Origin: Chitinophagales bacterium
GTDB taxonomy: Bacteria > Bacteroidota > Bacteroidia > Chitinophagales > Chitinophagaceae
Assembly: GCA_015654595.1 (NCBI GenBank)
Contig: JAATGQ010000176.1
Coordinates: 1-34,935 of the forward strand
Direction: 5' to 3'
DNA length: 34,935 nucleotides
The notes beneath the pieces are model-generated. The model had not been told where the DNA came from. It searched no databases and was given only the letters and a program-made list of their open reading frames with translations. The translations under genes were made by a program, and so were the position numbers. Of the stretch, positions 21,404 through 30,330 are shown piece by piece (the stretch's first letter is position 1; every line of letters begins with the position of its first letter).

Positions 21404-22369
21404 ATGTGTCTCGACATTTCCTTTTACTCCGCATTGGAGCTGATCGACAGCTATTTCCCGCAGCTGACGCACGACGGCGATATCGACTTCGACCTCGACA
21501 TGGGAATGCACTTTCTGGCGCTGGGCTATAGCCGCTATCCGGTCATTGTAGAGGAGTCAGGGCGGTATCACCGCAAATTCTTTGAATGGGGCGTCATCGC
21601 CGAATATATGGACACGCCGGAAAAGATAAAGGCGATGCGCAAGTCGATGGTCAACGCGCGCAGCGAAAAGATACTCGATGACAAACGTTCTTTCTGGAAC
21701 CGCATCCGCAAAACGCGCTGCCTGATCCCCGTCACGGGCTTCTATGAACACCGGGAGATCAAAGGCTGGAAAAACAAAGTGCCCTATTATATCCGCCAGA
21801 AAGACCGGGATATGTTTTGTATACCCGGCCTGTATCACTACAATACAAAGATCCCCTCCAATATCGAAACCGGCGAAGTACGCGGTATGTTTACGCTGAT
21901 CACCCGCGCTGCCAATCCGCTGATGCGCCAGATACACAACAGCGGCGACAATGCCTTCCGGATGCCGCTGCTCCTGCCAAAAGAAAAGGAACTGGAATGG
22001 CTAAGGCCCGACCTTACCGATGAAGAGATGGCCGGCCTGCTCGCCTACGAGCTGCCTTCCGACCAGCTGACCTACGATCCCGTCTTCAGCATCCGCAGTC
22101 ACAAGCCACGTCCGGACGGCCAGCCTAAAAACGCACGCTTCGACTATCCCAACCTGCCGCCGCTGTTCGAAGCCGATTCCTGCGATCCCAGCACGCCGGC
22201 CCCGCCGCCGTCCGGTCCCGTGACGCAGCCCGGCGTACAGACCTCCGGCGTACAGACTTCCGACGTACAGACCTCCGGCGCAACCCCATCCGGCCCCGCG
22301 CCCCTCAGCCGTACAACGCCGGCCCCGTCCCTTCCTGGTCCTACAGACCCGCAGACTTCATTATTCTAA
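21404..22369 (+). CDS. SRAP-domain protein (YedK/HMCES family, abasic-site DNA-protein cross-linking)
   Basis: The 321-residue protein starts with Met-Cys2, the Cys that becomes N-terminal and forms a covalent link to abasic sites in single-stranded DNA. The other active-site residues are present: Asn84 in VNARSE, Glu115 in GFYEHRE and His178 in QIHN, followed by FRMPLLL. The family shields abasic sites at stalled forks. After about residue 260 there is a Pro, Thr and Ser-rich tail, including three GVQTS-type repeats, which ends in QTSLF, similar to sliding-clamp-binding peptides. It lies 2.8 kb from dinB, consistent with a DNA-damage neighbourhood, but it has its own transcription unit. The ATG at 21404 is fixed by Cys2. 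Its stop overlaps the convergent gene by 4 bp. Confidence 0.93.
   Translation: MCLDISFYSALELIDSYFPQLTHDGDIDFDLDMGMHFLALGYSRYPVIVEESGRYHRKFFEWGVIAEYMDTPEKIKAMRKSMVNARSEKILDDKRSFWNRIRKTRCLIPVTGFYEHREIKGWKNKVPYYIRQKDRDMFCIPGLYHYNTKIPSNIETGEVRGMFTLITRAANPLMRQIHNSGDNAFRMPLLLPKEKELEWLRPDLTDEEMAGLLAYELPSDQLTYDPVFSIRSHKPRPDGQPKNARFDYPNLPPLFEADSCDPSTPAPPPSGPVTQPGVQTSGVQTSDVQTSGATPSGPAPLSRTTPAPSLPGPTDPQTSLF
22232..22276 (+). repeat. 15-bp tandem repeat in the SRAP gene tail
   Basis: Three units of GGCGTACAGACCTCC (one or two mismatches) begin at 22232, 22247 and 22262. They encode the pentapeptide GVQTS or DVQTS. The unit keeps the frame. Confidence 0.9.
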
Positions 22370-22863
22370 CGATCAAATACAAAACTATCCATGACGTCCT
22401 TCCCTACCAACTCATAACGGCTGTACGATTCAGGCAGCGCCGTAAACGTAAGCAGGTAGGCTTCCTTGCCTTTTATCGTGTAATAGGCCTTTAACCGCAA
22501 GAGCCGGCCATTATATTTCAGGTTATAATTCACCTCCTTTCCCTTCAGGCCGCCCACCATCTTATCCTTGATCGAGATAATGGAAGAGCCTTCCATCCCT
22601 TCGATCTGGCTTTTTGTGATGGACGTATATTGGTCCAGGTCCACCGGGTTGGCCGAAAGGTCCTGCACCATGACGTTGACATTCTCCCTGAAGTCGTCGG
22701 AAGCGCTGTCCAGCGGGCTTAGAAAGGCCACGTATCCTTTCTGCTCCGACTTCGTCCATTCGGAAGGATATTTTATCGTGTAGTGCTTTTCGGCGTTGGT
22801 ATAGGTCAATAAAGTGCCGGCGCCGAGCGCGGCGAAGAGGACTAAAAGTAACAGCTTGCTCAT
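22366..22863 (-). CDS. Exported PsbP-like / DUF1795-type protein
   Basis: The 165-residue protein has an N-terminal signal peptide or anchor (MSKLLLLVLFAALGAGTLL). Its mature domain opens with HYTIKYPSEWTKSEQKG, the usual start of PsbP-like domains (Y.i.yP.gW). Further patterns are GLKGKEVNYNLKYNGRLLRLKAYYTIKGKEAYLLTFTA, and a final ELVGKDVMDSFVF, also typical. Bacterial members are small periplasmic or surface proteins of unknown role. TACTTTAG (22892-22899, complement) is a -7-like element 28 nt upstream. The stop shares a CTAA tetramer with the stop of the SRAP gene. Confidence 0.75.
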   Translation of the reverse strand: MSKLLLLVLFAALGAGTLLTYTNAEKHYTIKYPSEWTKSEQKGYVAFLSPLDSASDDFRENVNVMVQDLSANPVDLDQYTSITKSQIEGMEGSSIISIKDKMVGGLKGKEVNYNLKYNGRLLRLKAYYTIKGKEAYLLTFTALPESYSRYELVGKDVMDSFVFDR

Positions 22864-22923
22864 GAGATTTATTTTAGGTCAGCGATTCCACCTAAAGTAA
22901 TAAAATACGGGCAAAGCGCATAA

Positions 22924-23490
22924 TTAGGCGGGCGACGTCACCTTGAACGGCTTTGTATGATATCCCTCGCTCGCTCTTTGCTTTCCGATCGCATCGTAGA
23001 CCGCTGCATCGTCAGGCGCCCAGGTAGCCAGTCCGTCGACATAACGGTTAAACATGCAAAACGCAGCCGCGATCAACACCGTATCGTGGATCTCCTTGTC
23101 GGTTGCGCCCTGCGAACGCGCATTTTCGACGTCGGCAGTCGAGACTTTGCGCCCATCCTGCTGAACCTTGGCAGCAATCTTCATCAGGGCCTTTAGCTTA
23201 TCGCTGATCTCCGCCGACTGGGGGTCGATCTTAACGGCTTCGACTACGGCAGCATCGCCGCCAAGCTGGTATTTGGCAATCGCGCCATGCGTGGTAGCGC
23301 AATATTTGCACTGGTTGAGACTGGACGTATAGGTCGCAATCAGCTCCCTTTCCCCCGGCGTCAAGGTCGATGTGGACGGATCGTGCAGCAGGGTCTGGAC
23401 GAGATCATTCAAGGGTTGTGCAGTAACAGGATTGAACATGAACAGGCTCCGGATCCCGGGAAAGCCCTCTGGCAAAGCAATGTGTGGCAT
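22924..23490 (-). CDS. Carboxymuconolactone decarboxylase / AhpD-like peroxidase-related protein
   Basis: The 188-residue all-helical protein carries the AhpD-type motif: Cys61-x2-Cys64-x3-His68 in NQCKYCATTHGA, preceded by LTPGERELIATYTSSLN. DKEIHDTVLIAAAFCMFNRYVDGLA is the usual second conserved block. Such proteins reduce hydroperoxides or act as thiol-disulphide partners, usually as oligomers in the cytoplasm. Whether this one is a true peroxidase is unknown. It lies 60 bp upstream of the PsbP-like gene on the same strand and could be cotranscribed with it. It is divergent from the TlpA-like gene. Confidence 0.9.
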   Translation of the reverse strand: MPHIALPEGFPGIRSLFMFNPVTAQPLNDLVQTLLHDPSTSTLTPGERELIATYTSSLNQCKYCATTHGAIAKYQLGGDAAVVEAVKIDPQSAEISDKLKALMKIAAKVQQDGRKVSTADVENARSQGATDKEIHDTVLIAAAFCMFNRYVDGLATWAPDDAAVYDAIGKQRASEGYHTKPFKVTSPA

Positions 23491-23643
23491 AAGGCGAGTT
23501 TTTATTACCTACAAGCTACATATAAAATCCGGGATGGACAATGCCTGCCCGCCAAAAGAATAGCAAATCTTTAACATCGAGCAATACGCGAAATGCAGCG
23601 CCAAAAGCGCCGCCGCTGTACCTTCATGTCCAACCATCTGCAC

Positions 23644-25038
23644 ATGAAACGCCTGACTGCCCTTACCGTCCTTTTAATCTGCCTGACCGCGGCAAACGCC
23701 CAGGAAAAGAATATCTATATCACCGGGACCGTTCGCCACAACACTGATAGCATCCTCGTTTTTAACTGTAACGACGCCGATCCTATCACCCAGAGCTCGG
23801 TATCAACGCCCTACCCTACGAAGATCAGACCCGACGGCAGTTTCTCTATCACCTTAAAGGCCCGGAGACTCAGACAGTGGTGCATCACCAACGGAGGGGA
23901 CGCGCTCTATATCGTTCTTCATCCTGGCGACCGCCTGCGGCTGAATATAACGGGCTTCAACACTTATTTCGATTACAAAGCCGAAGGCCGATATGCCAAT
24001 GACGCCAATTTTGAAGGCTGGCTGGATGGCGACAGCGTTTATCAACACACTTATGTCTCCCGGAACTATACGGCATTGATAGGGAAAAAGGAAGACTCGG
24101 CTATCCTGGCCCAATTAAAAGAACAAAGCGTTTATGAATTAAATGCGCTTAACCGGTATAACGCTGCCCACCCGTTGAGTCCCGCCTTTTACGCCTACAG
24201 AAAGGCACAGTTTACCTACAAGCCTTATAATGCCCTTCAGGCAAGGACAAATAGGGCGGACACTGCTTTATTCTTAAAAAAATTGCTCAACGACGACGAA
24301 GCGGCAGGCGTAAGCAGCACCTATCTTCGCGTAGTGACGGAATACTTCTGGGCGTGCGTGCCGGCGAGGGTCAAAAGCCGTCAGGCAACCTGGGCCGACC
24401 GTCTGAATGCCGTAGACTCTTTGTTTACAGGCCGGACCCGGCAATTGCTGCTTTGTTTCTTTTTAACGATGATGCCTTTAGACGAAGCCCCGCCTCTGTT
24501 TATGAGGCCAGAAGGTAAGCCCTATCTAAAGTATATCACCGACCAGGACTTTGTCTATGAACTCGACTACGCAAAAGCTGAATACGAGAAGGCAGTGGCG
24601 CTGACAAAGGCATCCGCGGAGCAAGCCGATCAGCATCCTTCGCTCGATGCGCTGCTGGCGGAATATAAGGGCAAGGCCGTTTACGTCGACTTCTGGGCAA
24701 GCTGGTGTGTACCCTGCCGACAGCAGATCCCCTATTCACACCGGATGGAAGCGAAATATCACGGAAAGGACATTGTCTTTGTGTACCTCGCAGTAAGCGA
24801 TGGCAAAGCCTCATGGCTAAAGGCCCGCGCAGATCTGGATATGAAGGGCGCGCAACATTTGCTCAATGAGAAAGAGGGTGAAGAGGCCCGAAAGGAATAT
24901 GGTGTTCTCACGATCCCACATTATCTGATCATCGATAAGAACGGGAAGGTGGTTGACGCCAACGCGCCAAGACCGGGAGAAGGAAAACTTTTGGAGGACA
25001 AGCTCAACGCGGTGCTGGAGCCGACAGCCGCGAATTAA
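23644..25038 (+). CDS. Exported TlpA-type thioredoxin-fold protein
   Basis: From ATG 23644 the protein has 464 residues with a clean signal peptide (MKRLTALTVLLICLTAANAQ). Frames upstream are open to 23593, but only this start puts the signal at the N terminus. Residues 20-125 are a beta-rich domain like the DUF4369 region of Bacteroidota TlpA proteins (IYITGTVRHNTDSILVFN). Residues 130-320 are helical. The C-terminal thioredoxin domain has YVDFWASWCVPCRQQIP, with redox cysteines 355 and 358, and the cis-Pro segment LTIPHYLII. It should reduce or isomerise disulphides outside the cytoplasm. A GC-rich tandem repeat follows the stop directly. Confidence 0.9.
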   Translation: MKRLTALTVLLICLTAANAQEKNIYITGTVRHNTDSILVFNCNDADPITQSSVSTPYPTKIRPDGSFSITLKARRLRQWCITNGGDALYIVLHPGDRLRLNITGFNTYFDYKAEGRYANDANFEGWLDGDSVYQHTYVSRNYTALIGKKEDSAILAQLKEQSVYELNALNRYNAAHPLSPAFYAYRKAQFTYKPYNALQARTNRADTALFLKKLLNDDEAAGVSSTYLRVVTEYFWACVPARVKSRQATWADRLNAVDSLFTGRTRQLLLCFFLTMMPLDEAPPLFMRPEGKPYLKYITDQDFVYELDYAKAEYEKAVALTKASAEQADQHPSLDALLAEYKGKAVYVDFWASWCVPCRQQIPYSHRMEAKYHGKDIVFVYLAVSDGKASWLKARADLDMKGAQHLLNEKEGEEARKEYGVLTIPHYLIIDKNGKVVDANAPRPGEGKLLEDKLNAVLEPTAAN

Positions 25039-25040
25039 TG

Positions 25041-25170
25041 CGATGCTGGTGTCGCGATGCTGGTGTCGGTAGCGATGCTGGTGTCGCGATGCCGGTCTCG
25101 GTAGCGATGCTGGTGTCGGTAGCAATGCTGGTGTCGCGATGCCGGTCTCGGTGGCGATGCCGGCAGCCGC
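25041..25170. repeat. Eight-unit compound repeat between convergent genes
   Basis: Eight copies of a 14-18 bp unit with core GATGCYGGTSTCG, joined by C or GTAG, run from just after the tlpA-like stop to about 25170. Variants alternate in a higher-order pattern (GCTGGTGTCG and GCCGGTCTCG). It lies between the tlpA-like (+) and permease (-) stops. Confidence 0.9.
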
Positions 25171-25201
25171 GGGCGGCATCAAGGGTTCGCAGCGCATCAC
25201 C

Positions 25202-27598
25202 CTACTCACTCTTCAGGTTCTTTACCGGATTGAGCAGCGCCGTTCGGATCGCCTGAACGCTGACCGTCAATAAAGTCACCAGCAGGACCGCGGCGGCGGC
25301 TGTAACGAATATAGTCCAATCTACGGATATGCGATACTGAAAGCCCTGCAGCCATTTGGACATGGCCCACCAGGCAAAGGGGGACGCGATAAGGATGGCC
25401 AGGCCCGCCAGACGGATAAAGCCGACGGACAACAGCATTGCCAGATGGGGGATCGACGCACCCAGCACTTTTCGGATACCGATCTCCTTTACTCTTTGCT
25501 TTGCCATAAAGGCGGAAAGCCCCAGCAGCCCCAGACAAGCCAGCAGAATGGCTACAGCGGAGAAGATATTCATCACCGTCCCTACTTTTTGTTCGGCAGC
25601 ATAAAGCCGGTTAAAATCTTCGTCTAAAAAATGGTATTCAAACGGCACATAAGGCTCCACCTTCTTATACGTCTTCTCCAGGTAAGCCAGCGTTGCCCCC
25701 AGGTTGTGGCCGCTGACACGGACCAGCGTGATCCTGCCCCCCGTCGTCGGAAAAAGCACCACCGGCCGGATCGGCTGATGCAGGGACTCGAAATGAAAGT
25801 CCTTTACCACCCCTTTTACGAATCCGGGTCGGGAATCATCGAGGAACATCCGTTTGCCGATGGCTTCCTGCGGTGACCAACCCAGTTCGCGGGCCGCCGA
25901 CTCATTCAAAATAAAATGAAAAACGGGCTGACCGTTTACCGATGAATCGGGGTACAAGTCCCTTATATCCTGCCGGCTAAGATCGGAACCGGCGATCAGC
26001 TGCAGCCCTGTGGTCTTTACAAAGTCCTCGTCGATCGGATCGGCTGTCACGGCCAGCTGCTCGTTTGCGGGCATCTGTGCAGAACGCATGTTGTAGCCGC
26101 CCAGAATATTGACCGGCGAATTGGCGCAGCTGCTAAGACTCAATACATCGGGGTTGCGTTCGAACTCGCTTTTGACATAGCCCATGTTCTTGAACATGGT
26201 GGTGCTGGTCGGCAGCACGACGACATGCTCCCGGTCATAGCCCAGCTGTTTGTGCTGGATATAGTTTAGCTGCCGTTGCATGACGATCGTCGATACGATC
26301 AGAAACACAGAGATCACGAACTGGAAAACGATCAGCGACTGCCGTAACTGCTGGCCCCCGCTGGTATTCTTGAACGCCCCCTTCAACACCTTTATCGGCT
26401 GGAACCCCGACAGCATCAAGGCCGGATAGCTGCCAGCCAAAACGCCGACAAGGATCGCCGTTAGCACCGCAAACACCACAAATGCAGGCGAAAACAGTTC
26501 GCTATACGGCAGGACCCGTCCCGCCAGACGCCCAAAGCCATGCAGTGCAAGGGCTGCAACACCCATGGATAGGACCGCGGCCAGCAGACAAAACACAACG
26601 GACTCGCCGACAAACTGTCCAAAGAGCTGTCCTTTGCCAGCCCCGATTACCTTACGGACCCCGACCTCTTTTGCTCTCTCGATCGATCGGGCCGTACTCA
26701 GATTGATATACGTCATCCCCGCGATCAGCAGGATCAGTATCGCGACCCCGCCCAGAATATAGATAGAGGAGATCGGGGTGCCGGGCTCAAAGCCGGTATA
26801 TTCGGAGTAAAGATGTATGCGATTAAAGGGTTCGAGCGTAAAGTTGATCGTAGCGCCCTTGCCTTGCATCTCGCTTTTCATAAACACGTCGATCTTCTTC
26901 TGAAGCGGGGCAAGGTCTCCCGGCTGGTGCAGCAAGAGAAAGGTGGTGTAGTTGGCATCGTAGTAGGTCTCGTCCTGGTTGGCGCCCAGCGAGGAAAAGG
27001 AAGCCAGGAAGTCAAACTTTATCTGGGAGTTGGCGGGGCAGTCGGCCATGATACCCGTCACCTGGTAGTTGGTGCTGTCAGTTCCGATCTGCAGCAGCTG
27101 GCCCATGGGATCGGCATCCGCAAAGTAACGGCGGGCCGTGGACTGAGTCAGGATGATCTTTTTGGGGCCGGAAAGGGCGGTTGCGGGATCGCCTTTCAGG
27201 AGGTGAAAGCTAAAGAGGTCAAAGATGCTGGAGTCGGCGAACATAAAATTCTTTTCACGGAAACGCTGGTTGTTGTGCGCCACGATACGTTCCCGTTCGT
27301 CGAAGCGGGCCGCGGATTCGATCTCGGGGAAGGTCCGTTTAAAGGTGGTCGCCACTTTTGTGCTGGTATAGTTGCCGCCATGGGTTTCCCCGCCCCCGTT
27401 AAAACTATAGTGCATGATCACCCGGGTGATCCGGTCCTTTTTCTGCTGGAAGTCGTCATAGGTCAACTCATGATGGATGAACAGGGCTATCAGGAGACAA
27501 CTGGTGAGACCGGTCACCAGGCCTGTCATATTGATGAGGGAAAACAGGCCGTTCTTGCGGATGTTTCGAATGGCGACCAGCAGGAAATTTTTGATCAT
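25202..27598 (-). CDS. ABC transporter permease of the FtsX/MacB type
   Basis: The 798-residue protein has the duplicated layout common in Bacteroidota. The first membrane helix (GLFSLINMTGLVTGLTSCLLIALFI-type, about 15-42) is followed by a MacB-like periplasmic domain of about 230 residues and three helices (about 280-405). A second periplasmic domain (about 430-665) and three C-terminal helices follow. The ATPase-coupling segments are IERAKEVGVRKVIGAG near 301-316 and QRVKEIGIRKVLGAS near 699-713. No ATPase gene is adjacent. Such permeases export peptides or lipoproteins, or act as mechanotransmission transporters; the substrate is unknown. The upstream region is AT-rich and holds a palindrome. 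Confidence 0.92.
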   Translation of the reverse strand: MIKNFLLVAIRNIRKNGLFSLINMTGLVTGLTSCLLIALFIHHELTYDDFQQKKDRITRVIMHYSFNGGGETHGGNYTSTKVATTFKRTFPEIESAARFDERERIVAHNNQRFREKNFMFADSSIFDLFSFHLLKGDPATALSGPKKIILTQSTARRYFADADPMGQLLQIGTDSTNYQVTGIMADCPANSQIKFDFLASFSSLGANQDETYYDANYTTFLLLHQPGDLAPLQKKIDVFMKSEMQGKGATINFTLEPFNRIHLYSEYTGFEPGTPISSIYILGGVAILILLIAGMTYINLSTARSIERAKEVGVRKVIGAGKGQLFGQFVGESVVFCLLAAVLSMGVAALALHGFGRLAGRVLPYSELFSPAFVVFAVLTAILVGVLAGSYPALMLSGFQPIKVLKGAFKNTSGGQQLRQSLIVFQFVISVFLIVSTIVMQRQLNYIQHKQLGYDREHVVVLPTSTTMFKNMGYVKSEFERNPDVLSLSSCANSPVNILGGYNMRSAQMPANEQLAVTADPIDEDFVKTTGLQLIAGSDLSRQDIRDLYPDSSVNGQPVFHFILNESAARELGWSPQEAIGKRMFLDDSRPGFVKGVVKDFHFESLHQPIRPVVLFPTTGGRITLVRVSGHNLGATLAYLEKTYKKVEPYVPFEYHFLDEDFNRLYAAEQKVGTVMNIFSAVAILLACLGLLGLSAFMAKQRVKEIGIRKVLGASIPHLAMLLSVGFIRLAGLAILIASPFAWWAMSKWLQGFQYRISVDWTIFVTAAAAVLLVTLLTVSVQAIRTALLNPVKNLKSE

Positions 27599-28033
27599 GG
27601 GGGTAAAGTTTGAGCCGTTTGTAATACTTGTACTAGTTCAGTGTAGTTTATTTTTTAACTAATTGTAATTAATATTTTATAAGTGTAAACACTTAAAATT
27701 GGCATTTTAAAGGTTAAAGTACTTGTAAAGCTTGCAAAAACAGTGTTTCTATGCAGTCTGTTTTGGGAAATACGTAGCTCCCATTACAGATCGCAACTTA
27801 GATCTAGGAATATCCATTTATCCTGTTTATCAGGCTTCATCTCAATTAGTAGCCGGCTGTTTCAGGCCGAGACCTTCCAACCAGGCGCAATCCCCTTAAG
27901 TACATCTGTCCAACAACAGGACTGGAATTAATTCATTCACTTAACCATTACTTCGGGTTCACCTCCCCCTTTCCTATAGTAGGACGTGGGTCAGGGCGAA
28001 ATGTTGCACCCGAAAAAATAATTACTCGTGCAT
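27599..28033. other. 435-bp AT-rich divergent control region
   Basis: No credible gene lies here. The permease-proximal part is AT-rich and contains the palindrome TAAGTGT-AA-ACACTTA at 27680-27695 and repeated TACTTGTA words (around 27627 and 27720). These could be operators for the permease gene, because regulators of export permeases often bind such sites; that is inference. The part near 28000 has GC-rich words and a poly-A stretch before the start of the T9SS protein gene. Confidence 0.5.
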
Positions 28034-29185
28034 ATGAAACATTTTGTACTTACCGCTGCAGGCCTTCTTTTATCCGTATCTCTGCTCGTTAATACCGCCA
28101 ACGCCCAGTGTACGGGAACCGCTAACCCGACCGTTACAGGCGGCAACGACAACACGATCGGCTCCCTGGCCTGGGCAAATCCCCAGAATATTCAATTTAC
28201 TGATGGTCAGTTCACGGAAGTAAGCAATACCGTACTTCTGGGAGGCGCGCTCGAGACCACTACGCAGTATCTGACTGCCACCAATCTGGGGTTCAATATC
28301 CCTTCGACATCGACCATCTGCGGCATCTCCGTCACTGTCAACCGTACAGCTACGTTTGGCATCAGCGGAGGGTCGAATTACATTCACGATGCATCCATCC
28401 AACTGATCCAGGGCGGCGTGATAGGAAGTAACGATTATGCGGATATCCACACGCCCTGGCCGGTAAGCAGCATTATGAACCCCGTGGGTACGCCGGTCAC
28501 CTATGGCGGCACTACAGATGCCTGGGGCCTGACGCTTACCCCGGCCGATGTCAACTCGGCCAACTTCGGCGTAGCCTTTTCAGCGCTGATCCACTCGGAT
28601 GTCGGGGTCATTTCCAATGCGATGGTCGACCAGGTGGTTGTCACTGTCTATGCTAGCGCGGCCGGAGTCCTGCCCGTGCATATCCAGAGTTTTACCGTAG
28701 TTGCAAAGCCCAATGTCGGCAACGTGCTGGACTGGAAGGCTTCTGCCAATGACGCGGGCAACCGTATGGTCGTCGAAAGATCTGCCGATGGGGTCAACTG
28801 GGAAGAGCTGACGGTTATGACAGCTGGCGAACTCGAGCAGGACTATACTTACACGGACGCTACTCCGCTGCTGGGCAACAATTTCTATCGTCTTCACCTG
28901 CTGAACAGCGATGGCAGCGTTGCTTATTCCCAGGTCGTAAAAGTAGACGCTGGCAACACCCCGGCGGGAATCAGCCTCTATCCGAACCCCATCGTCGATA
29001 TGATCAATGTCACCGGGCAGAAAGCCTTTAGCCGTCTTGTCCTCCATGATCTTCAGGGTAAGACGCTTTATGTGAAGGAATACTCCGGCGGCGTGAACAG
29101 CGCTCAAATACCGGCCTCTAACCTCCCTGCGGGCCTCTACTTTGTCCAGGTAGATGGAACGACCTACAAGGTGGTTAAAAAATAA
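28034..29185 (+). CDS. T9SS-exported surface protein with C-terminal sorting domain
   Basis: From ATG 28034 the protein has 383 residues; GTG at 28028 would only add two. A signal peptide (MKHFVLTAAGLLLSVSLLVNTANAQ) is followed by a beta-rich domain with Cys residues (SSTICGISVTVNRTA), which resembles cell-surface adhesin-type folds. Then come the LPVHIQSFTVVAKPNVGNVLDWKA and VERSADGVNWEEL stretches, which often precede a sorting domain in this phylum. The last 80 residues (ISLYPNPIVDMINVTG through LPAGLYFVQVDGTTYKVVKK) are a clear type A sorting domain for the type IX secretion system. It is therefore expected on the cell surface or secreted. The cargo function is unknown. A strong terminator follows. 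Confidence 0.92.
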   Translation: MKHFVLTAAGLLLSVSLLVNTANAQCTGTANPTVTGGNDNTIGSLAWANPQNIQFTDGQFTEVSNTVLLGGALETTTQYLTATNLGFNIPSTSTICGISVTVNRTATFGISGGSNYIHDASIQLIQGGVIGSNDYADIHTPWPVSSIMNPVGTPVTYGGTTDAWGLTLTPADVNSANFGVAFSALIHSDVGVISNAMVDQVVVTVYASAAGVLPVHIQSFTVVAKPNVGNVLDWKASANDAGNRMVVERSADGVNWEELTVMTAGELEQDYTYTDATPLLGNNFYRLHLLNSDGSVAYSQVVKVDAGNTPAGISLYPNPIVDMINVTGQKAFSRLVLHDLQGKTLYVKEYSGGVNSAQIPASNLPAGLYFVQVDGTTYKVVKK

Positions 29186-29239
29186 CTATGGCGTCCCGTT
29201 ACCGCGGGCACCGACCATGGCCTCTGGGATCAAGCAAGC

Positions 29240-29270
29240 ATCCGGCGCTTAGGACAGCGCCGGATTTTTT
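29240..29270 (+). terminator. Rho-independent terminator after the T9SS protein gene
   Basis: ATCCGGCGCT (29240-29249) and AGCGCCGGAT (29256-29265) are perfect 10-nt arms around a 6-nt loop, followed by a T-run to 29270. The rest of the 331-bp spacer (29186-29516) is GC- and C-rich. It has no gene I can support, and only the promoter element at 29492 is recognisable. Confidence 0.92.
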
Positions 29271-29491
29271 GCGTATACATGTCGGGCGCTGCTGCCCGTT
29301 CGCCTCCCTGTCGCCTGCCGCGCCGCGCCCGTGTTCCGACGCTTCTTCGCCGGCCCCACCCATCCCCGCGCCGCCCTGGCAGCCATGCCTATCTAACCCC
29401 CGGCTGGGGGTTTACCGACAAAACACCCCCCTTTACCGCCCCCACCCCGCTAAATGACGGCTATGCCCTTGCCGGGAGCCGTGTAAGATGC

Positions 29492-29499
29492 TAGATTTG
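29492..29499 (+). promoter_or_regulatory. -7 element TAGATTTG of the LiaF-like/LytS/LytTR operon
   Basis: It is an exact TAnnTTTG match, 17 nt before the ATG at 29517. A CTTG at 29469-29472 is a possible -33 element. This is the best spaced promoter in the window. Confidence 0.55.
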
Positions 29500-29516
29500 A
29501 ATAAAATTTAACGACA

Positions 29517-30311
29517 ATGGACGATAGACAATATAGAAGAAGCAGGAGGTCGGGACATATCTGGGGAGGTCTGTTCCTGCTAACCGTAGGCGGTGTTCTT
29601 CTACTCGATCAGATGGGTTTTCCTTTTCCCAATTGGCTTTTTCACTGGCCTATCCTGCTGATCGCGCTGGGCCTTTTTATAGGACTTCGCTGCGGCTTTC
29701 GCGGAGGCATGTGGCTGATGATGATCCTGATCGGCGGCGCCTTTCTTTATAAGGATCTTTACAATGTGGACGTCGAGCGGTTTATATGGCCCGGCCTGAT
29801 CATCCTGGTCGGTCTTGGGATGATCTTTGGCCGTCGCAGGCAGGCGCGCTTCCATGAGCTTCACGAGCGTCGCCGGATGGCCCGCCAGCAGTGGCGCCAA
29901 ATGGCGGAAGATGCCCGTGAAAAGTTCAGTCAATCTTCTACAACTTTCTCCTACTCGCAGGAACCATATACAACAGAAGACTACGTAGACACGACCGCTA
30001 TCTTCAGCGGCGTCAACAGAAAGATCGTCAGCAAGAATTTTAAAGGAGGGGATGTGACTTCTTTTATGGGCGGGACAGAGCTTGATCTGACACAGGCCGA
30101 TTTCACCGGAACGGTCCGGCTCGACGTCACACAGGTCTTTGGCGGCACCAAGCTGCTGGTCCCTCCCCATTGGGAAGTCCGTTCGGAAGTAACAGCGCTG
30201 TTTGCCGGATTCGACGACAAGCGGCAGCAGCCAACAGTCATCAACCCTGAAAAAGTCCTTATCATCTCCGGCACCTCCATCTTTGGCGGTATCGACCTGA
30301 GAAACTTCTAA
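29517..30311 (+). CDS. LiaI-LiaF-like membrane protein
   Basis: The 264-residue protein has four hydrophobic segments in the first 105 residues (IWGGLFLLTVGGVLLLDQMG, WPILLIALGLFIGL, MWLMMILIGGAFLY, IWPGLIILVGLGMIF), the LiaI-LiaF-like N domain (DUF5668 type). A charged linker follows (HERRRMARQQWRQMAEDARE). Residues 150-264 are the LiaF C-terminal beta domain (IFSGVNRKIVSKNFKGGDVTSFMGGTELDLTQADF, then IFGGIDLRNF). In Bacillus, LiaF restrains an envelope-stress two-component system, and here the gene leads an operon with a LytS-like kinase and LytTR regulator. A similar brake role is an inference from family and context. The start follows the promoter and a short A-rich leader. Confidence 0.85.
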   Translation: MDDRQYRRSRRSGHIWGGLFLLTVGGVLLLDQMGFPFPNWLFHWPILLIALGLFIGLRCGFRGGMWLMMILIGGAFLYKDLYNVDVERFIWPGLIILVGLGMIFGRRRQARFHELHERRRMARQQWRQMAEDAREKFSQSSTTFSYSQEPYTTEDYVDTTAIFSGVNRKIVSKNFKGGDVTSFMGGTELDLTQADFTGTVRLDVTQVFGGTKLLVPPHWEVRSEVTALFAGFDDKRQQPTVINPEKVLIISGTSIFGGIDLRNF

Positions 30312-30330
30312 CCAAAAAACACCTCCACTT

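Noticed and set aside
26813..27613. 266-codon ORF on the plus strand
   Set aside because: It is the antisense shadow of the permease gene, which has clear domains on the other strand.
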